Assembly (NCBI GenBank): GCA_023382535.1
Contig: JAHDWA010000011.1
Coordinates: 174,349 to 238,348 of the forward strand
Direction: 5' to 3'
From: Anaerolineae bacterium
Lineage (GTDB): Bacteria; Chloroflexota; Anaerolineae; 4572-78; J111
DNA: 64,000 nucleotides
Below are positions 15,700-24,164 of the stretch, in pieces; position 1 is the stretch's first letter, and every line of letters starts with the position of its first letter. Under the pieces are notes generated by a model, which was given only the letters and a program-made list of their open reading frames with translations, did no database searches and had not been told where the DNA came from. The position numbers were made by a program, and so were the translations under genes.

Positions 15700-16728
15700 T
15701 TATTTTAACGAAAGATCGGCCAGACGCTGGGCCACATCCCGAAAATTGGGGGCTTCGGCGTACAGCAGTTCAAACTCCTTCCGGGCCTGGCTCCGCTTGC
15801 CCTGCTCCTGGTAGGAGATAGCCCGCCAATAAGCGGCTTCGTGCAGCAGATCGGGGTTGCGGTCTTTCTTTTTGCTCAGCGCTTTGCTGAAGACGCTGAT
15901 GGCGGCATCGTGCAGCCCTTTCTCCTGCATGGCCCGGCCGTAGTAAATAGCGATTTCGGCGGTGACATCGTCCACCGGTTCGATCCCCTGGGCGCGGTCA
16001 ATAATCCCCTCCCAGATTTCCCGGCTGGCGTACAACTCGCACAGCGATAAAATCAGCACCGGCTGTTCGGCCAGCTCGACCAACTCCTCCAGCAGAGCGA
16101 TCGCTTCGCGGACGCGCCGGTTGGACTGGTACAGTTCGACCAGCAGCAGGGCCGCGGCCAGGCCATCTACCGGCAGGGCGACCGTCACCCGCGGCGTTAC
16201 ATTGATTTCAACCTCCGTCGAGGCCAGGTATTTCTCCATGAGCGGCGTCGGAAACTCGCCGTCGCTCTGGACTACCTTTTCCAGCAGTTCAATCGCCTTG
16301 AATTCGCTGCCGTCCTCTCGCTCGGCCAGGAGGGTAGCGGCCAGAATGGCGGCGCCAGGCTCGTCGGAGGCGGCCGCCAGAAAATGTTCCAGCGCCTCAT
16401 CGGTCTGGCCGGCTTCATAAGTCTCGAGACCCCGGGCTAACTCCTTTTCATGGTGCGGGGCAAAAAAGCCGGGGACCGGTGTCTCCGGGGAGGTTTCTTC
16501 GGCTCTGGCTTTGACCGGCGTGCTTTCACGCTTCGCTCTGCCAGAACTGCTGAGTTTTTTGCGATAGCTCAAGCCGGTACCCGGCAGGCCGGCGGTAAAA
16601 AAAGCGCCGCGTGGCCCGGTGCTAATCCGCAATCCGGGAATACCCGCGCTGATGCCAATTCCGCTTTTGCTAATATTAAGTCGTAGAAATTTCCCTAAAC
16701 CGATGCTTCTTTGAAAACGAAAACCCAT
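15700..16728 (-). CDS. DUF4236 protein with TPR-like repeats
   Basis: A 342-residue protein. The first 55 residues (GFRFQRSIGLGKFLRLNISKSG, then TGPRGAFFTAGLPGTGLSYR) are the Gly-rich DUF4236 module. A variable Ser/Glu/Pro linker follows, then helical TPR-like repeats from about residue 90 to the end (for example EALEHFLAAA, REAIALLEEL, HDAAISVFSKAL). The function is unknown; TPRs suggest a protein-binding role. Its left end is followed at a distance by an intrinsic terminator. Confidence 0.8.
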   Translation of the reverse strand: MGFRFQRSIGLGKFLRLNISKSGIGISAGIPGLRISTGPRGAFFTAGLPGTGLSYRKKLSSSGRAKRESTPVKARAEETSPETPVPGFFAPHHEKELARGLETYEAGQTDEALEHFLAAASDEPGAAILAATLLAEREDGSEFKAIELLEKVVQSDGEFPTPLMEKYLASTEVEINVTPRVTVALPVDGLAAALLLVELYQSNRRVREAIALLEELVELAEQPVLILSLCELYASREIWEGIIDRAQGIEPVDDVTAEIAIYYGRAMQEKGLHDAAISVFSKALSKKKDRNPDLLHEAAYWRAISYQEQGKRSQARKEFELLYAEAPNFRDVAQRLADLSLK

Positions 16729-16750
16729 AGTTCTATCCCCCTTAAAATAG

Positions 16751-16846
16751 TAGCCAGTAGCCAGTCGTCAGTAACCAGTAGTCAGTCGTCAGATAATCCT
16801 GTGTGAGCTGTGAGTTTGCTACCTGTTATCTGCTACCTGCTACCTG
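16751..16846. repeat. Tandem degenerate heptamers
   Basis: Six heptamers in exact register occupy 16751-16792 (TAGCCAG, TAGCCAG, TCGTCAG, TAACCAG, TAGTCAG, TCGTCAG). Four more of another word occupy 16819-16846 (CTACCTG, TTATCTG, CTACCTG, CTACCTG). The second block overlaps the end of the YprB-like gene and encodes its last residues and stop codon on the minus strand. Confidence 0.85.
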
Positions 16847-18070
16847 TTTTAACTTTCGTTGTAAACGCGCCAGGCGGTGCTGCAAGTCGGCCAGCCAGTG
16901 ACGGCGCTCGTAGCGTGGAAACGTGGGCGCATTGACCAGGTCGAGGGCCGCCTGGACCCAGCGAGCGGCTTCGCGGTAGTCGCGGGCGTGATGCTCGTAA
17001 TGTTTGGCCAGTTCGACATAAGCATAAAGCTGTCGCCCCTCCGCCGCGAGGTGCCAGGTAGCCAGCGCCGCCGCCAAGTCGCCGTTCCGGCGGTGAACGA
17101 ATGACAGCCGCCGCTGGGTGTCCCAGTAGCTTTCTTCCGGCAGATTGTTGTAGGCCAGGCCGCGTTCGTACAACTGCACCGCCGCCTCCAGACGGCCCAA
17201 CTCCTCAAACAGCTTGCCCAGAGCGACTACATCGAGGCCATGCTCAAGGGCCGTGTTGAGCGGGTCGGACAGTAGCTGGGCCATGTAGGTCAGCAGCGCG
17301 GCCATGGCCAGCACATCCATGGCATTGTGATAAAAGACCCCTTTCAGCAGGCGGGCGTCACCGCTGCGGAGGTAGTCAAAATAGAGCTGCGGGATCAGCC
17401 AGCCGGGCACGTCGTCGTGGGTGCGTTGGGCGCCTAAAATATGAATTTCCAGTTGGCCGAGGGCGCGGCTGGGCAGGCGGTCGCGCCACAAGCGCCGGGC
17501 CAGGTGCAGCAGGTCAAGCTGGGCCGGCGACAGCAGCGGTGTGGTTCGCCCGTGAAGGGTATAACGGGTGTTTAACAGCGGCACATCAAACGACTTGCCG
17601 TTAAAGGTGACCAGAGCATCGCACGGCTGCACATAGTCGGCGAGCGCGGCCAACTGAGCCGGTTCTTCCGTTGGGTCGCGCATAAAAAATTGGGCCAGGT
17701 GAAAATGATCGCCGTGAAAGCGGCCTACGCCGATCAAAAAGGCATAAGTGCCTGTGCCGCCGGCCAGGCCGCTGGTCTCGGTATCGAGAAAAACCAGGCC
17801 CGGCGACTCGCAGCCAATTAGACGCGCCTCACCGGCCCACTCGGCCATCGTCCGCAGAGAGACTGTAGTCTGTAAGCCAAATCGCCCGTGGCGATACTCC
17901 GGCGTGTACAGTGTTTCGACGAGGAAGGCATCACCGTAGGGCGTAGTTTGAGTCCGGCCGGGCAGCACCTGCTCGATGGCATGTGCCTCATAGCGGGGGG
18001 ATGGCGGCTCTAAATCTCGCGCGCCCAGTTTCACCCCCAACGACTTGAGCTTGTCGGATAGTGTAAGCAT
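16826..18070 (-). CDS. YprB-like ribonuclease H-fold exonuclease with TPR tail
   Basis: A 414-residue protein. The DEDD-type exonuclease motifs are visible: FLDTETSGL (Asp, Glu), FNGKSFDVPLL (Asp) and HNAMDVLAM (His, Asp). This is the YprB/RNase_H_2 group, presumed 3'-5' nucleases acting in the cytoplasm. The C-terminal 150 residues carry TPR-like helices. The last residues QVAGSR and the TAA are encoded by a heptamer repeat, so the original C-terminus was probably different. Confidence 0.85.
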   Translation of the reverse strand: MLTLSDKLKSLGVKLGARDLEPPSPRYEAHAIEQVLPGRTQTTPYGDAFLVETLYTPEYRHGRFGLQTTVSLRTMAEWAGEARLIGCESPGLVFLDTETSGLAGGTGTYAFLIGVGRFHGDHFHLAQFFMRDPTEEPAQLAALADYVQPCDALVTFNGKSFDVPLLNTRYTLHGRTTPLLSPAQLDLLHLARRLWRDRLPSRALGQLEIHILGAQRTHDDVPGWLIPQLYFDYLRSGDARLLKGVFYHNAMDVLAMAALLTYMAQLLSDPLNTALEHGLDVVALGKLFEELGRLEAAVQLYERGLAYNNLPEESYWDTQRRLSFVHRRNGDLAAALATWHLAAEGRQLYAYVELAKHYEHHARDYREAARWVQAALDLVNAPTFPRYERRHWLADLQHRLARLQRKLKQVAGSR

Positions 18071-18085
18071 CCAAAATCCCCAGAT

Positions 18086-18146
18086 GACGGCAGACCGACG
18101 ACCGCCGATGCAAGAATGTCGGTCTGCCGTCAGCGGTCGGTGGTCG
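18086..18146. repeat. GACGGCAGACCGAC inverted repeat
   Basis: A perfect 14-bp arm (18086-18099 with 18118-18131), extended by further GACCGCCGA/GCGGTCGG words. It shares the GACCGCCGA word with the 3611 element and fills the gap between yprB-like and the prenyl synthase gene. Confidence 0.85.
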
Positions 18147-18147
18147 T

Positions 18148-19182
18148 TTAACGCACCCGCTCGATGAAAAAGCAGGCCATTTCTTCCAGGCTCACCTTAT
18201 TTTCGGGTGGAGCCTCAATGGCTTGCAAGGCCGACTTGGCCGTTTCGACGTAGGCTTTGGCCTGGGCTTCGGTGTACCGTTTGGCTCCGAGTTCCTCCAA
18301 AAGGGTGATCGCTTCGGCCACATCGGCCTCACTGAGCGCAGGGGCGCTGTAAAGTTCCTTGAACCGGACCGCCCGGGGCTGGTCTGCCTGATTAAGGGCA
18401 TAGACCACCGGCAGCGACTTTTTGCGGCGGCGCAGGTCGTCGGCGGCCGGTTTGCCGGTCACGGCTTCCTGGCCCCAGATGCCCAGCAGGTCATCCTGAA
18501 TTTGAAAGGCCAGCCCGAGGGCGCGGCCCAACTGCCAAAATATCTCGGCCCTGGCCGGGTTGGCGGTGGCAATCAACCCACCCAAGTAGCCGGAGCAGGC
18601 CAGCAGGGCCGCCGTTTTGCCTTCAATCATCTCCAGGTAAGCCTTTAAATCAACGGCCAGGGTTCGCTCAAAACTCATGTCCAGATACTGGCCCTGGCAC
18701 AAAGCCAGGCAGGTCTGGTCGAGGCGCTCCAGGGCGGCGAAAATGATAGGATAAGCCACGCCCTGCTCGCGCAGTTTGAGCAGGGTATGGCGGGCCAGCA
18801 CAAAAAGGCCGTCGCCGGCATTGATGGCCTGCGGCTCGCCCCAAATGGCCCAGACGGTGAGCCGGCCACGCCGGGTGCGGCTGTCATCTTCGATGTCGTC
18901 GTGGATGAGGGAGAAATTGTGGACCAGCTCGACCGCCGCTGCCGCGGTCAAAGCCTGCTCCGGCCGGCCCCCGGCGGCTTGACAACAGAGCAGGGTAAAC
19001 AGGGGACGCAGCAATTTGCCACTCGAAACCTGAACCGGCTGGAATGTCTCGTCCAGCCAGCCCAGGTGGTAATACATCATGCCATAAAACGGGTTCAGCT
19101 CTCCCTGGGGCGGAGCCATCACCCGGCGCATTTCGGCCTCGACCTGGGGGATGAAACGGGCCAACGCTTGTTCAAAGTTCAT
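18148..19182 (-). CDS. Polyprenyl diphosphate synthase (trans, long- or medium-chain)
   Basis: A 344-residue isoprenoid synthase. The first Asp-rich motif is DDIEDD (95-100) followed by RTRRG. The second is QDDLLG (229-234). These bind Mg and the allylic diphosphate. It makes geranylgeranyl- or longer polyprenyl diphosphate for quinones, carotenoids or lipids; the chain length cannot be read from the sequence here. No isoprenoid pathway gene is adjacent. Confidence 0.92.
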   Translation of the reverse strand: MNFEQALARFIPQVEAEMRRVMAPPQGELNPFYGMMYYHLGWLDETFQPVQVSSGKLLRPLFTLLCCQAAGGRPEQALTAAAAVELVHNFSLIHDDIEDDSRTRRGRLTVWAIWGEPQAINAGDGLFVLARHTLLKLREQGVAYPIIFAALERLDQTCLALCQGQYLDMSFERTLAVDLKAYLEMIEGKTAALLACSGYLGGLIATANPARAEIFWQLGRALGLAFQIQDDLLGIWGQEAVTGKPAADDLRRRKKSLPVVYALNQADQPRAVRFKELYSAPALSEADVAEAITLLEELGAKRYTEAQAKAYVETAKSALQAIEAPPENKVSLEEMACFFIERVR

Positions 19183-19295
19183 AATGAAGGCCTTCCTTAA
19201 TAAGTGAGGTTTTACTGGATGGAATTATGATGCGATTGATTGTAGACGAATTGGGCTGAGGTTGCCAAAAAGGGGCAGGTAATCTGGAGGATTAA

Positions 19296-19332
19296 GGTGA
19301 CAGGCACTTATCGTTCAAAAGTGCCTGTCACC
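19296..19332. repeat. GGTGACAGGCACTT perfect inverted repeat
   Basis: The 14-bp arms 19296-19309 and 19319-19332 flank a 9-nt loop, then CCCGTTTTTC. This motif (AAGTGCCTGTCACC) resembles REP-like palindromes dispersed in several bacterial lineages. It could also terminate rightward transcription, but no rightward gene lies before it. Confidence 0.75.
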
Positions 19333-19425
19333 CCGTTTTTCCGATAGAGTTTATTGAAGGAAAGTCTCGCTCAATACGTAAAACAAGTACAAAATCCCCG
19401 CAGTATTGACCTCGATGGAGCAGCG

Positions 19426-20991
19426 ATGGACACCAGGATAGACCTTCAGCTTGAACAGTATGTGCTGGTTGAGGAACTCAGCCAGGACGATAGCCTTACT
19501 ATTTACCGGGGTCAGCGCAAAAGCGATGAGTCCCCGGTCATCATTAAAGTCGTCTCGCCCCTGTTTGTCTCAGATGAGTTTTTGGTACGGCGCTTCAAGC
19601 TGGCGGCCCAGCAGACTGCCCGGCTGGAACACCCGAATATTGTCCGCACTTATGAAGCGGAGCAAGAGGGCGACCGGTTGTTTCTGGTCCAGGATTTTGT
19701 CAGAGCGCCCACCCTGGCCCAGGTGCTGCATACAGAAGGCTCGCTCTCACCCCAGCGCATGCAGTATATTGCCCGGCAGATTGCTTCGGCCCTGGATTAC
19801 GCCCACCAAAAATCTGTGACGCATGGCAACCTGTCGGCCAGCAAGATATTTCTCGGTCCTGACGACCGGGTCTGGGTCACTGGCTTTGGCCAGGTTCAAG
19901 CCCTGTTTGGAGTCAATGTGTTGAAACAGGGCTACCCTATCAGCGATCCCGAAACCCTGGCCCCGGAGCGCGTTCGCGGCCAGGGGCCGAGCCGCCAATC
20001 TGACCTGTACGCCCTGGGCATCTTGTGCTACCAGATGCTCGCCGGCAAGCCGCCCTTTACCGGGACAACTTCGGCAATTCTGCACGCCCAGGCCTACCAG
20101 CAGCCCCGGCCCTTGTACCGCCTGAATCCCGGCATTTCGGTGGCGGTGAGCGAGGTCGTTGGGCGGATGCTGGCAAAGGGGCTGGAGCTGCGTTACAACA
20201 CCGGAGCAGAATTTGCGCGGGCACTGGCGGTGGCCTGCACTTTGCCCAAAAATTTTCCGACGCATGGCTTTGAGCAGCGCAACCAGCCGTCCAGCCGCTT
20301 TTCGGCCCGCTGGCTGGAGTCTGTTTTAACAGCAGCCTTAGTGATATTTTTGTTTGCAGCCGGATTGGTTTGGGCTGGCTACTACTGGGGGATTAATCAA
20401 CCGGTCAATGCAAGGGCAGTCACCGCAACGCCGCAGAGCTTGGCAGCTCCCGTCAACTCAGCGAGTGCAGACGTTGTTTTGCCAACTTTGAGCCGGGAGG
20501 AGAACAATAATTTCCTGTCGCTGGTCGTCACGCCGACCCCGGCCCTGCCGCGGACCCAGCTTTCTGATACCTTACCCACGCCGACTTACACGCCGATCGG
20601 CCATCGCCAACCCACTCCCACCTCCATCCCGGTCATCCTCACCCCTACCCCGCCGCCGACTCCGGCTGCACCCAGGGCTGCGGCAGTGGTCCAACCGGCG
20701 GCGGTGGTTCAGCCCGCCGGGCCGGCTGTTCCTGTCGGAAAAGGAGTGCTTGTTTTTCATAATCCAACCGGCTACGATCTGGTGGTAGACCTGACCGGCC
20801 CGGCCAGCGCTTCCCAATTAATCCCGCCCAACACCCGCCATGAATTTGCCCTCACTCCTGGCCATTATCAATGCATGATCCACACGCCGACCGGCCAGTG
20901 GCTGGCTGCCCGGGTTTTGAATTTTGACGTGCCGGAGGGTCAGGTGGTGGAAAAAGATTATTACACCGATTTTGATCAGGTCCAGTGGTAA
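19426..20991 (+). CDS. Membrane-anchored serine/threonine pseudokinase
   Basis: About 521 residues from ATG 19426 (GGAG 5 nt upstream). The kinase-like domain (about 10-285) keeps the ATP-anchoring Lys41 (VIIKVV) and the APE-like SDPETLAPERV with SDLYALGILCYQMLAGKPPF. The glycine loop is lost (ELSQDDSLTIYRG). The catalytic HRD is HGN (133-135) and the Mg-binding DFG is GFG (153-155). It is therefore very likely inactive as a kinase. A transmembrane helix (about 300-325) leads to a Thr/Pro-rich stalk and a C-terminal beta domain outside the cell. It may sense or scaffold. It converges on isocitrate lyase with a shared terminator. Confidence 0.85.
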   Translation: MDTRIDLQLEQYVLVEELSQDDSLTIYRGQRKSDESPVIIKVVSPLFVSDEFLVRRFKLAAQQTARLEHPNIVRTYEAEQEGDRLFLVQDFVRAPTLAQVLHTEGSLSPQRMQYIARQIASALDYAHQKSVTHGNLSASKIFLGPDDRVWVTGFGQVQALFGVNVLKQGYPISDPETLAPERVRGQGPSRQSDLYALGILCYQMLAGKPPFTGTTSAILHAQAYQQPRPLYRLNPGISVAVSEVVGRMLAKGLELRYNTGAEFARALAVACTLPKNFPTHGFEQRNQPSSRFSARWLESVLTAALVIFLFAAGLVWAGYYWGINQPVNARAVTATPQSLAAPVNSASADVVLPTLSREENNNFLSLVVTPTPALPRTQLSDTLPTPTYTPIGHRQPTPTSIPVILTPTPPPTPAAPRAAAVVQPAAVVQPAGPAVPVGKGVLVFHNPTGYDLVVDLTGPASASQLIPPNTRHEFALTPGHYQCMIHTPTGQWLAARVLNFDVPEGQVVEKDYYTDFDQVQW

Positions 20992-21016
20992 CCAGCGCCT
21001 TTGCACTTTTTTAATT

Positions 21017-21095
21017 GGACACGGATTTGCGCGGATCGAACGGATTTTTACTTATTTTTAAAGCTTTATCCGTTCCATCCGTACGATCCGCGTCC
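21017..21095. repeat. GGACRCGGAT-word imperfect inverted repeat
   Basis: The left part GGACACGGAT...CGGATCGAACGGAT is mirrored by ATCCGTTCCATCCGT...GATCCGCGTCC. The same word family is at 47538-47607. It lies between the convergent pseudokinase and isocitrate lyase genes. Confidence 0.75.
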
Positions 21096-21131
21096 AGTTT
21101 CTTTAGTTTTGTCAAAAGGGGAATTAAAAAT

Positions 21132-21155
21132 GGCCCACTATGATGGGCCGTTTTT
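21132..21155. terminator. Bidirectional intrinsic terminator
   Basis: GGCCCA (21132-21137) pairs with TGGGCC (21144-21149). A T-run follows on the plus strand (TTTTT) and an A-run precedes it, giving a T-run on the minus strand. It serves both the pseudokinase and isocitrate lyase transcripts. Confidence 0.85.
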
Positions 21156-21164
21156 ATTTATGGC

Positions 21165-22481
21165 TCAATTCACGGCTAACTCTGTCGCAAGCGGCAGGGC
21201 AAACTGCTCGGCTTCCGTCGAGCCGGTCAGAGCCGTGGTTGACGATTCTCCGCCCGAAACTGCTTCCGACACCAAATCGAAATAACCGGTACCTACCTCG
21301 CGCTGGTGCTTGACGGCGGTATAACCTTCCACCTCGGCGGCAAATTCGGCCTGCTGCAAGCGGACATAGGCGCTCATGCCCTCGTCCCGATAGCCCTGGG
21401 CCAGTTCAAACATCGAGTAATTCAGGGCGTGGAACCCGGCCAGGGTGATGAACTGGAACTTATAGCCCATCGCTCCCAGTTCGCGCTGGAATTTGGCAAT
21501 GGTGGCGTCGTCCAGGTGGCGCTTCCAGTTGAAAGAAGGTGAGCAGTTGTAGGCCAGTAATTTGCCGGGGTACTGGGCATGGATAGCCTCGGCAAAGCGG
21601 CGAGCTTCGGCCAGGTCGGGGTGGGCGGTTTCGCACCAGATCAGGTCGGCGTAGGGGGCGTAGGCCAGGCCGCGGGCAATGGCCGAGTCAAGGCCGCCGC
21701 GGATACGGAAGAAGCCTTCGGGGGTGCGCTCGCCGGTGCAGAACTCCTGGTCACGGGGATCAATGTCGCTGGTGAGCAGGAAAGCGCCATTGGCGTCGGT
21801 CCGGGCGACAAGCAGAGTCGGCACGTCCATCACATCGGCAGCCAGGCGGGCCGTGTTGAGGATGCGGATGAAGTAGCTGGTCGGTACCAGCACTTTGCCG
21901 CCCATGTGGCCGCATTTTTTCTCGGAGGCTAACTGGTCTTCAAAATGGACTCCTGCGGCCCCGGCTTCAATCATCGCTTTCATCAATTCAAAGGCGTTGA
22001 GCGGGCCGCCGAAACCGGCTTCGGCATCGGCCACGATAGGGGCAAACCAATAGATGTCGTTTTTGCCTTCGGCATGGTAAATCTGATCGGCTCGCTGCAG
22101 GGTCTGGTTGATACGTTTGACCACGTGGGGGACGCTGTTGGCCGGGTAAAGACTCTGGTCGGGGTACATCTGCCCGGACAGATTAGCATCGGCAGCGACC
22201 TGCCAGCCGCTCAGGTAAATCGCTTTCAGACCCGCCTTAACCATCTGCATGGCCTGATTGCCGGTCAGAGCGCCCAGGGCATGGACATAATCTTCACTGT
22301 GCAGCAGATCCCACAATCGCTCGGCTCCCATTCTGGCCAAAGTTTGCTCGATTTGAACTGACCCGCGCAGCTTGACCACCTCAGCGGCGCTGTAGGTCCG
22401 TTTAATCCCCTGCCAGCGAGGTTCGGATTCCCACTTTTGCGAAAGTGCCTCTGCCGTTTGAAGATTCCCGTTCAACTTCAT
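21165..22481 (-). CDS. aceA: Isocitrate lyase
   Basis: A 438-residue enzyme cleaving isocitrate to glyoxylate and succinate in the glyoxylate shunt, needed for growth on acetate or fatty acids. The signature KKCGH is at 188-192, with Cys190 as catalytic base. Metal-site residues are in [12 protein letters not shown] (148-159). AGGAGG lies about 11 nt before the ATG. It is transcribed divergently from an ScfR-type regulator, with a TAGCGAA palindrome between them. Malate synthase is not in the window. Confidence 0.95.
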   Translation of the reverse strand: MKLNGNLQTAEALSQKWESEPRWQGIKRTYSAAEVVKLRGSVQIEQTLARMGAERLWDLLHSEDYVHALGALTGNQAMQMVKAGLKAIYLSGWQVAADANLSGQMYPDQSLYPANSVPHVVKRINQTLQRADQIYHAEGKNDIYWFAPIVADAEAGFGGPLNAFELMKAMIEAGAAGVHFEDQLASEKKCGHMGGKVLVPTSYFIRILNTARLAADVMDVPTLLVARTDANGAFLLTSDIDPRDQEFCTGERTPEGFFRIRGGLDSAIARGLAYAPYADLIWCETAHPDLAEARRFAEAIHAQYPGKLLAYNCSPSFNWKRHLDDATIAKFQRELGAMGYKFQFITLAGFHALNYSMFELAQGYRDEGMSAYVRLQQAEFAAEVEGYTAVKHQREVGTGYFDLVSEAVSGGESSTTALTGSTEAEQFALPLATELAVN

Positions 22482-22502
22482 CTTTAATTTGCCTCCTGTT
22501 TC

Positions 22503-22553
22503 TAGCGAAATATAATAGATTGTATAAATTTTTCTATTAGCGAATTTTCGCTA
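22503..22553. promoter_or_regulatory. TAGCGAA operator sites in the aceA/regulator intergenic region
   Basis: A perfect palindrome TAGCGAA-TT-TTCGCTA (22538-22553) and a half-site TAGCGAAA (22503-22510) are spaced about 35 nt apart across an AT-rich promoter region. The arrangement suggests control of aceA, and perhaps autoregulation, by the divergent ScfR-type protein (inference). Confidence 0.6.
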
Positions 22554-22662
22554 TATTAACATGAGTTACTGAGAATGTCAATACCTTTAGGGGTGATAAA
22601 TACAGCTCATTTGACTTTGATCCCAGCTCGTGATAACTTCTGTGCTGCACAAGGAGAGTACT

Positions 22663-24159
22663 GTGAGCGCCAATCTGGTTAATATGATCTTTGGCATGAA
22701 GGTGCGCCAGGCTCGTTTGGAGGCCGGGCTGAATTTATCGGAATTTGCTGCCCGCTGTGACCTGTCGCCGTCGTATGTCACCGAAATAGAAAAGGGGCGC
22801 AAGTATCCCAAAACCGACAAAATCATGAAAATGGCCAGCGTGCTGGGCAAAAGCTACGACGACCTGGTTTCGATCAAGCTGGCCTCCTCGCTGACCTACC
22901 TGGAAACCATACTTTCCTCGCCGCTGCTGCGCCAGTTTCCCTTTGAGGAGTTCGACCTGGAAATTGCCGACCTGGTTAACCTTTTTACCCGCGCCCCCGA
23001 CAAAGCCAGCGCCCTGCTGCACGCCGTACTGGAAATCGGCCGGCAGTACGATATGAAAGAGGAGCATTTTTTACGGGCGGCGCTGCGCTCCTACCAGGAA
23101 CTCCATGAGAATTATTTTGAGGACCTGGAAGAGGCGGCCGCCGATTTTGCCGAACAGTACCGCTTGAACGTGGAGCTGCCGCTGGGCCTGGCTTCCCTGC
23201 AGGAAATCATCAGCCAGTCCTTCAAGTATCAACTGGACGAGACGCGGTTGGGCGACCATCCGGCGCTGGCAGGCTATCGCTCCGTTTTCATCGAGGGGAC
23301 CAGGCCCAAGCTGCTGCTGAACGCGGCGCTGCATCCCATGCAAATTAAGTTTATCCTGGCCCGCGAGTTAGGCTACCGTTACCTGGGCCTTAAGGAGCGG
23401 GCCAATACCTCGGCCCCGGATAAGGTCGAATCGTTCCAGCAAGTGCTGAACGACTTTAAAGCCTCTTATTTCGCCGGAGCACTGCTGATGCCGCGAGCGG
23501 CAACTCTGGCCGATTTGCAGGAATTTTTCCAGCTCAATACCTGGAGTCCCTACCGGCTGCTGACCATGATCGAAAAATACGAGGTTACGCCGGAGATGCT
23601 GTTCTACCGTTTTTGCGAGCTGATCCCTCAATTTTTCGGGATCAAGCTCCATTTTCTGCGGTTTCAAAATTCCGACGGGGATTTCAGGCTGGTCAAGCAG
23701 CTCAACATGAACAACCTGTTGTTGCCCAGCGGCATCGGCCTGCACGAGCACTACTGCCGTCGCTGGCTGGCGGTGCGGCTTTTGAAAGACCTGGCCGCGG
23801 CCAATGTCTCTGCGGAGTCTGGCGCGGCGCCTTTAGTGGGGGCCCAGATTTCGGAATTTTTGGAGTCGCACGAGCGCTTCCTGAGTTTCGGCTTTGCCCG
23901 GCCGCTGGTGCTGTCGGCTCATGTCGGCAGCAGCGTGATTGTTGGCTTTCGGGTGGACGCCGAGTTGAAGCAGGTCATCCGCTTTGTGGAAGACCCGGCT
24001 ATTCCCGTGGTGATTATCAATGAAACGTGTGAGCGCTGCCCGCTGCTGGGGGATCAATGCACCGTGCGCGGGGCGGAGCCGGTCATTTTGCACGAAGAAA
24101 AACTAAAAGCGGAACGAAAACAGGCCCTGGGCAAGTTAATGGCTCAATTGCAGGGGTAG
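22663..24159 (+). CDS. ScfR-family transcriptional regulator (XRE HTH + M78-like + DUF2083)
   Basis: About 498 residues from GTG 22663 (AAGGAG about 6 nt upstream). An XRE helix-turn-helix (about 10-60: KVRQARLEAGLNLSEFA...) is followed by an ImmA/IrrE-like domain in which HExxH is degenerate (ARELGY). A C-terminal region has the Cys-rich CERCPLLGDQC. This is the RamB/short-chain-fatty-acyl regulator group, which controls glyoxylate-shunt and acyl-CoA genes in actinobacteria. Its divergent position beside aceA supports the same role here; binding to the TAGCGAA sites is inferred. Confidence 0.85.
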   Translation: MSANLVNMIFGMKVRQARLEAGLNLSEFAARCDLSPSYVTEIEKGRKYPKTDKIMKMASVLGKSYDDLVSIKLASSLTYLETILSSPLLRQFPFEEFDLEIADLVNLFTRAPDKASALLHAVLEIGRQYDMKEEHFLRAALRSYQELHENYFEDLEEAAADFAEQYRLNVELPLGLASLQEIISQSFKYQLDETRLGDHPALAGYRSVFIEGTRPKLLLNAALHPMQIKFILARELGYRYLGLKERANTSAPDKVESFQQVLNDFKASYFAGALLMPRAATLADLQEFFQLNTWSPYRLLTMIEKYEVTPEMLFYRFCELIPQFFGIKLHFLRFQNSDGDFRLVKQLNMNNLLLPSGIGLHEHYCRRWLAVRLLKDLAAANVSAESGAAPLVGAQISEFLESHERFLSFGFARPLVLSAHVGSSVIVGFRVDAELKQVIRFVEDPAIPVVIINETCERCPLLGDQCTVRGAEPVILHEEKLKAERKQALGKLMAQLQG

Positions 24160-24164
24160 TATCC

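Noticed and set aside
16751..16846. CRISPR-like array of short repeats
   Set aside because: Units are 7 nt with no spacers and no cas genes nearby; this is a tandem word repeat.
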